This document shows positions 20,208-24,321 of a stretch of 24,321 nt of DNA, piece after piece. The stretch is from an uncultured Clostridia bacterium (GTDB lineage: Bacteria > Bacillota > Clostridia > Oscillospirales > Ruminococcaceae). The notes beneath the pieces were generated by a model. It was not told the origin of the DNA. It did not search any database and was given only the letters and a program-made list of their open reading frames with translations. The position numbers were made by a program, and so were the translations under genes. The stretch lies in contig CALATN010000184.1 of NCBI GenBank assembly GCA_937891895.1, positions 1 to 24,321 on the forward strand, given 5' to 3'. How positions within the stretch are numbered: position 1 is the stretch's first letter; every line of letters begins with the position of its first letter.

Positions 20208-22031
20208 TCATCTTACTATTTTTTGAATAATCTCTTTATGACAATCGTACAAATCATTCATATCTCTCATAGAATGCAAATAATAATCACATATAGAAGA
20301 ACAATTCAATGGTTCGTTAGGTAATGTGTAACTTTCTTGCAACTTTGTATGAACCTTATTTAAAAACTGATTCGTTATTGGTTTAGTCATAATATATTCG
20401 ATATTACTTTCATTGATACATGCAAGCATATCATTATAAGTTATATCTTTGTATTCAGTTCTCTTCTTTTTTTGTCTATCGAAATGCGCTTCCAAACTCT
20501 TATGCAAATCCGATTTAACCCATAAAACTTCATTAGTAAATTCTGTCCTTAAATTTGTTATTATTTGAATAACTGCATTTAAATCAGATTCAGACAACTC
20601 ATAATACCTTATCAATAATTTGCCAAGTTTCTCAGTTTCAGCTATAAACGTAGATTCTATACCATATCCCTTTTGAAATAATATTTCTTTATTTGAAACA
20701 GTAATATAGTCCTTGCTCTTTTTGGCAGACTTCGACTGCATATTTATTGGCAAGCAATCAGAATCTCTTATTATTATCCATTTTGCATCATCAGGTACTA
20801 ATTCAACATATGCTCTTGAATACGAAAGCAATTTATCATTTAAAGTATCTATACCATATAACTTTTCCATATATACACAAGGCATCTCAATATCTAAAAA
20901 CTCAACATACTTGCTTATCAATGTTTGTATAAAAGCAATATCTGTATCACCTTCAAATAATACAATATGACTAGCATTTCTTAATTCTTCGATTCGTTCA
21001 ATATTTCCACTTAAACCTTTCAATATTAAATTTTTATATCCTCTTTTAATATGTTCTACTGTTCCACTAGACTTTCTATTCTCGTCAATGTAAATTATTT
21101 CTTCATCTGGGATATAATTAATAAAATTCTCGTTATGAGTAATTATAAACACTTGACTTTTATCAATCCGTCTTAACTCGTCTATCAATTTTTTTTGCAA
21201 TGACATATGTAAATGGGAATCCGGCTCATCAATCAAAACAACACTCATAGCTGAATCTGAATATTCAAGCGAAGAAAAAATCTCGGCAATCTGTAAAAAA
21301 CCGCTTCCTTGAGATAAAATATTTGTTCCATTTACCATCAATCTTATGTAGGTTTTGTTATCTCTATCTATTTCAGTAAACTTATAATCTACACCCATTA
21401 CACTACTTATATGAGATTCAATCGCATCTTTGGTCTGAACAGATTTAATAATCTTATTTCTTAACACTTCGTGTCCTTTTCCACGAGATAATTTATCTGC
21501 TATTTGTGCTTTATACATATATGGCTCTTTAGCCACGATATTTGCGATTGGTCTTGATTCGCATACAACTAAAACTGTAGCTAAGTTATAATTTGTAGCC
21601 CTAACTGCACTTGAGAAATTTGAAAACTGATTTTTATCAATATAATCAATATGTAAATATGCATTATCCAATCCCTTTACCTTGGTAATTTTAAATCCAA
21701 GTTCATAAGTAGTATTACTAAAATCCAAACATATGGTAATTTCAATATCTTTATTGTTTCTATATAAACTACTATTGATTAAATCTTTATCTTCAAATAC
21801 CCTTAAGAATTCATTATCTGAAAAATTAATATTATTAGGAGAAGAATAAAAACGACACTTATCCCTTTTTTGAATATTCGCTTCATAACATATTCTCCAT
21901 AAATGAATAGCTTCAAATATTGTTGTTTTCCCAATATTATTTTCACCGATAATTATATTAAACTTATTATTACATTTAATGGTTAACGTTTGAATAGATT
22001 TAAAATTCTTAATTATAATCTTCTCTATCAT
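20208..22031 (-). CDS. OLD-family ATPase/TOPRIM nuclease, candidate anti-phage protein
   Basis: A 607-aa protein joining an ABC-type ATPase to a TOPRIM domain, as in overcoming-lysogenization-defect (OLD) nucleases. Walker A is GENNIGKTT (29-37), the signature-like motif LSQGSG (239-244), Walker B VVLIDEPDSHLH (264-275) and the H-switch THNE (298-301). In the TOPRIM part the acidic residues are Glu360 (VLFEGDTD) and Asp423/Asp425 (IIRDSD). The start ATG 22031 has GGAG 11 bp upstream. Codon use is very AT-rich (ATA, AAT, AAA) compared with the chromosomal genes nearby. It stands alone: no UvrD-like helicase (as in Gabija) or reverse transcriptase adjoins it. Lying between a recombinase and an IS, it is probably mobile defence cargo; this role is inferred. 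Confidence 0.85.
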   Translation of the reverse strand: MIEKIIIKNFKSIQTLTIKCNNKFNIIIGENNIGKTTIFEAIHLWRICYEANIQKRDKCRFYSSPNNINFSDNEFLRVFEDKDLINSSLYRNNKDIEITICLDFSNTTYELGFKITKVKGLDNAYLHIDYIDKNQFSNFSSAVRATNYNLATVLVVCESRPIANIVAKEPYMYKAQIADKLSRGKGHEVLRNKIIKSVQTKDAIESHISSVMGVDYKFTEIDRDNKTYIRLMVNGTNILSQGSGFLQIAEIFSSLEYSDSAMSVVLIDEPDSHLHMSLQKKLIDELRRIDKSQVFIITHNENFINYIPDEEIIYIDENRKSSGTVEHIKRGYKNLILKGLSGNIERIEELRNASHIVLFEGDTDIAFIQTLISKYVEFLDIEMPCVYMEKLYGIDTLNDKLLSYSRAYVELVPDDAKWIIIRDSDCLPINMQSKSAKKSKDYITVSNKEILFQKGYGIESTFIAETEKLGKLLIRYYELSESDLNAVIQIITNLRTEFTNEVLWVKSDLHKSLEAHFDRQKKKRTEYKDITYNDMLACINESNIEYIMTKPITNQFLNKVHTKLQESYTLPNEPLNCSSICDYYLHSMRDMNDLYDCHKEIIQKIVR

Positions 22032-22330
22032 AATATCATTCTCCACATATAATATATTTTATTACCTAACTTATTATACCACATAATTTGACATATTTCA
22101 ACAGGAATTAGCGGCAACGAAACAATACAATACCGCCCAAAACTTGTATTTAACAATTTATGGTGCCGAAACGACCACTGCTCGTTTTCAGTATATTCGC
22201 ACTGCAACGAAATACAATTTCTATAATTATATTTCATTGCAACTAAAAAGTATATAGACATTGCTCTCCGAAAGATTTATAATTATAAAATGCGTTATTT
22301 ATCGCAAAAATCTCGAATGGAGTAATGTCA
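22032..22330. other. Intergenic stretch holding the OLD promoter region and the IS left end
   Basis: No gene is supported; the 77-codon minus frame here lacks a ribosome site. A spaced inverted repeat TGCAACGAAATA (22203-22214) / TATTTCATTGCA (about 22229-22240) is present, and GCAACGAAA occurs twice (about 22114 and 22204). The IS3 left terminus probably falls near 22238. Confidence 0.4.
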
Positions 22331-23521
22331 ATGAACAAGTACAGCAATGAAGTTAAGGAAAACGCCTTAAATCTTTATTTTTCAGGGAATAACATATCCT
22401 CTATTTCCAAAACCACCGGTATCTCAAGAACAACTATTTACAGTTGGATAACCGAGCGTGAACAGCAGTATTATTCAAAAGAAAAGCCCATCAATCTTCG
22501 TGAATACAATAACTTAAAGCGAAAATGCGAACGGCTGTCGCAAATGGTAGAAATATTAAAAACCGCCGACTGCAACAGCAGCACTTCGCTGGCTGAAAAA
22601 TGCGAAATCATTAAAGCGATGACCGACAAATACAGCATTTCCCTGCTATGCGAAGCTCTTGATGTTGCAAAGGGAAGCTACTTTAATCAGACGCTCCGCA
22701 ACAAAAACGGAAACACACTTGCTGCACAGAAACGAGCTGAAATAACTCCTATTATTGAGCAGATATTTCATAACAGTAATCAGGTTTTCGGCGCAAACAA
22801 AATAAAAGCAAAGCTCAATGAAAAAGGCTATGCCGTTTCGCTAAAAGTTGTTTCGGATATAATGCATAAAAACGGTTGGTTTCCTGTTCGTTCCTGTGCA
22901 AAAACGCTTTATCTTCAGGAACAGGAGCGAAAGAAAAATATCTTAAATCAGAACTTTATAACGCACAGACCCAACGAAGTATGGGTAGGCGATGTAACAT
23001 ATTTTCATCTTAAAGACAGGAAATATTATATCTGTGTAGTTATAGACCTGTTTTCAAGAAAAGTAGTCGCCCATAAAATCTCAATGAAAAACAGCACTCA
23101 GCTTACTAAGGCTACTATAAAGGAAGCCTGTGAAAACAGGACAATCAGTGATAATCTAATTTTCCACAGCGACCAAGGAGCCAATTACACATCAAAAGCG
23201 TACAGAAAATTTTTAAAGGAATCAGGAATTGAGCAATCCTTTTCCCGTGCAGGCAATCCGTATGATAATTCTGTTGTGGAATCCTTCTTCAAAAATCTGA
23301 AATCAGAAGAGCTGTACAGAACAAGGTATCATTCCGAGTCTGAGTTCCGCAATGCTGTCGCAAGATACATAAACTTCTATAACAAAGAAAGACCTCATAC
23401 CTATCTGAGATACCAAACACCCAATAAGTATGAGGAAATATTTTATTCAAATATTAAAGGAAACTCTGATGAAAAAGGATAGCCCAAATCCATCTGCCCC
23501 CAAAACTTTTTTGACTGAACA
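22238..23521 (+). mobile_element. IS3-family insertion sequence, boundaries tentative
   Basis: The element is defined by its transposase gene. Possible termini are TGCAACTAAAAAGTATATAG at the left (from 22238) and, in reverse complement, TGTTCAGTCAAAAAAGTTTT at the right (to 23521). They share TG ends and an AAAAAGT core only, so exact ends are uncertain. Right-end CCCCCAAAACTTTTTTGAC resembles IS3-family termini I know. No target duplication could be fixed. Confidence 0.4.
22331..23482 (+). CDS. IS3-family transposase, OrfA and OrfB in one frame
   Basis: A 383-aa transposase that cuts and joins the IS ends. The N-terminal helix-turn-helix (YFSGNNISSISKTTGISRTTIYSWI, about 16-40) and coiled coil (53-78) correspond to OrfA. 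The HTH_21 segment and integrase core (from about 140) correspond to OrfB. The catalytic triad is complete: Asp221 (WVGDVTYF), Asp281 (HSDQGANY) and Glu317 (VVESFFKNLKSEEL), with exactly 35 residues between the second Asp and Glu. ATG 22331 is preferred because TGGAG lies 8 bp upstream; ATG 22325 is too close. Most IS3 members need a -1 frameshift to fuse the two parts; here the frame is continuous. It looks intact. Confidence 0.92.
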   Translation: MNKYSNEVKENALNLYFSGNNISSISKTTGISRTTIYSWITEREQQYYSKEKPINLREYNNLKRKCERLSQMVEILKTADCNSSTSLAEKCEIIKAMTDKYSISLLCEALDVAKGSYFNQTLRNKNGNTLAAQKRAEITPIIEQIFHNSNQVFGANKIKAKLNEKGYAVSLKVVSDIMHKNGWFPVRSCAKTLYLQEQERKKNILNQNFITHRPNEVWVGDVTYFHLKDRKYYICVVIDLFSRKVVAHKISMKNSTQLTKATIKEACENRTISDNLIFHSDQGANYTSKAYRKFLKESGIEQSFSRAGNPYDNSVVESFFKNLKSEELYRTRYHSESEFRNAVARYINFYNKERPHTYLRYQTPNKYEEIFYSNIKGNSDEKG

Positions 23522-23689
23522 AAACCAAACTGCATTGCAGATATTCAGGATGATACAGGGCATCGCATACAAACCATACTGAACAGAACCGGTTCGAAAA
23601 AATAAAAATAATAACATTCGTTTCTGTAATGATATGTTTCAATATAATTGTTCAGTTTGAGAAAGCCAAGAAAACGGTAGTATATAAAG
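23522..23689. other. Intergenic stretch between the IS and the rRNA terminator
   Basis: No gene is supported. ACTGAACA occurs at about 23514 and 23575 (as ACTGAACA[A/G]AACC), again near 23714, and once inverted near 23648. AACCGGTT lies near 23588. These may be remnants of insertion activity. Confidence 0.4.
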
Positions 23690-23747
23690 CAAAATAAAAA
23701 AACAAACCTTCAAACTGAACACTTACGGTTCGAATTGAAGGTTTGTT
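23689..23747 (-). terminator. Terminator of the rRNA-tRNA operon
   Basis: On the minus strand AACAAACCTTCAA (23747-23735) pairs perfectly with TTGAAGGTTTGTT (23713-23701) around a 21-nt loop and is followed by TTTTTTATTTTG. It lies 6 bp past the tRNA-Asn 3' end. Confidence 0.85.
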
Positions 23748-23753
23748 CCAGTG

Positions 23754-23829
23754 TGGCTCCCCCAACTGGACTCGAACCAGTGACTCCCTGATTAACAGTC
23801 AGGTGCTCTACCGACTGAGCTATGGAGGA
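23754..23829 (-). tRNA. tRNA-Asn (anticodon GTT)
   Basis: A 76-nt cloverleaf on the minus strand. The acceptor stem is TCCTCCA with TGGGGGA (one T-G pair), D arm AGCTCAGTCGGTAGAGC, anticodon arm CCTGACTGTTAATCAGG with GTT at the centre, T arm ACTGGTTCGAGTCCAGT, discriminator G and an encoded CCA. It is the last gene of the rRNA operon, downstream of 5S. Its 3' 11 bp are repeated near 18284, at the far end of the accessory island. Confidence 0.97.
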
Positions 23830-23834
23830 ATATG

Positions 23835-23866
23835 CAAACAAAGCACTTAAAGTAGTGCTTTGTTTG
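23835..23866. other. Perfect hairpin between 5S rRNA and tRNA-Asn
   Basis: CAAACAAAGCACT pairs perfectly with AGTGCTTTGTTTG around a 6-nt loop. With no real T tract on the minus strand, it is better read as an RNA processing site separating 5S from the tRNA than as a terminator. Confidence 0.6.
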
Positions 23867-23872
23867 ATTTGT

Positions 23873-23988
<116 letters not shown>

Positions 23989-24067
23989 TAATATTAAGGA
24001 TATTAGCATCCTCAAAATTGAACAAAGATGAAAAGAAAGTATAGAGAATAGAGCAATTCAAGAAGAA

Positions 24068-24321
<254 letters not shown>

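Noticed and set aside
19834..20230. Open frames of 125 codons (minus) and 84 codons (plus)
   Set aside because: They overlap on opposite strands, lack ribosome sites, contain a hairpin and match no pattern I know; kept only as a possible remnant region.
22028..22261. 77-codon minus-strand frame beside the IS
   Set aside because: No ribosome site, it overlaps the likely IS end, and it is not protein-like.

Overview
The window reads as a chromosomal segment of an anaerobic Clostridium-class Firmicute, most like the Ruminococcus group. The reasons are the gene families (RqcH, a TrmK-Nif3 protein, a DUF1858 redox protein, serine recombinase), strong GGAGG ribosome sites, TTGACA-17-TATAAT promoters, a Firmicute L10 leader, and 23S-5S-tRNA-Asn sequence. 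No 16S is present, so the genus is an inference. The right edge cuts into a 23S gene. The left edge is a three-part mosaic: a Bacteroidetes-like thrS piece, about 60 bp of an ABC ATPase gene, then csoR. This looks like an assembly misjoin, so about 1-350 should not be trusted as native context.

Layout. 345-5065 (minus): csoR with its own promoter and two operators; upstream of it rqcH, a secreted protein, a six-span membrane protein, a small cytosolic protein sharing a C-terminal domain with that membrane protein, and a 72-aa membrane protein. 5120-7800 (minus): rlmA, a TrmK-Nif3 fusion with a retained internal ribosome site, and a DUF1858 protein. 7943-9748 (plus): a rhomboid-like protein without a visible protease motif, a GNAT acetyltransferase and a flavodoxin-like protein. 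9766-11028 (plus): rplJ-rplL behind an attenuating L10 leader and closed by a terminator, with no rpoB following. A minus-strand methyltransferase follows.

11869-13708 (plus) is an ECF sigma factor / zinc anti-sigma / small membrane protein operon. 13789-18194 (plus) is a MoxR ATPase - DUF58 - transglutaminase operon. 18233-23521 is an accessory island: a large serine recombinase, an OLD-like ATPase/TOPRIM protein that may be anti-phage, and an IS3-family element. It abuts a minus-strand rRNA operon end (23S, 5S, tRNA-Asn, terminator). An 11-bp direct repeat, part of the tRNA-Asn 3' end, flanks the island.

The most unusual signal is a repeated, structured 5'-leader element of about 130-145 nt. 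It occurs three times (minus 5930-6061; plus 11971-12102; plus 12586-12729), each time just before the start codon of rlmA, the sigma factor or the anti-sigma factor. The stems are kept although their sequences differ, and in each copy a hairpin lies between the Shine-Dalgarno and the start codon. I do not recognise it as a named RNA class.
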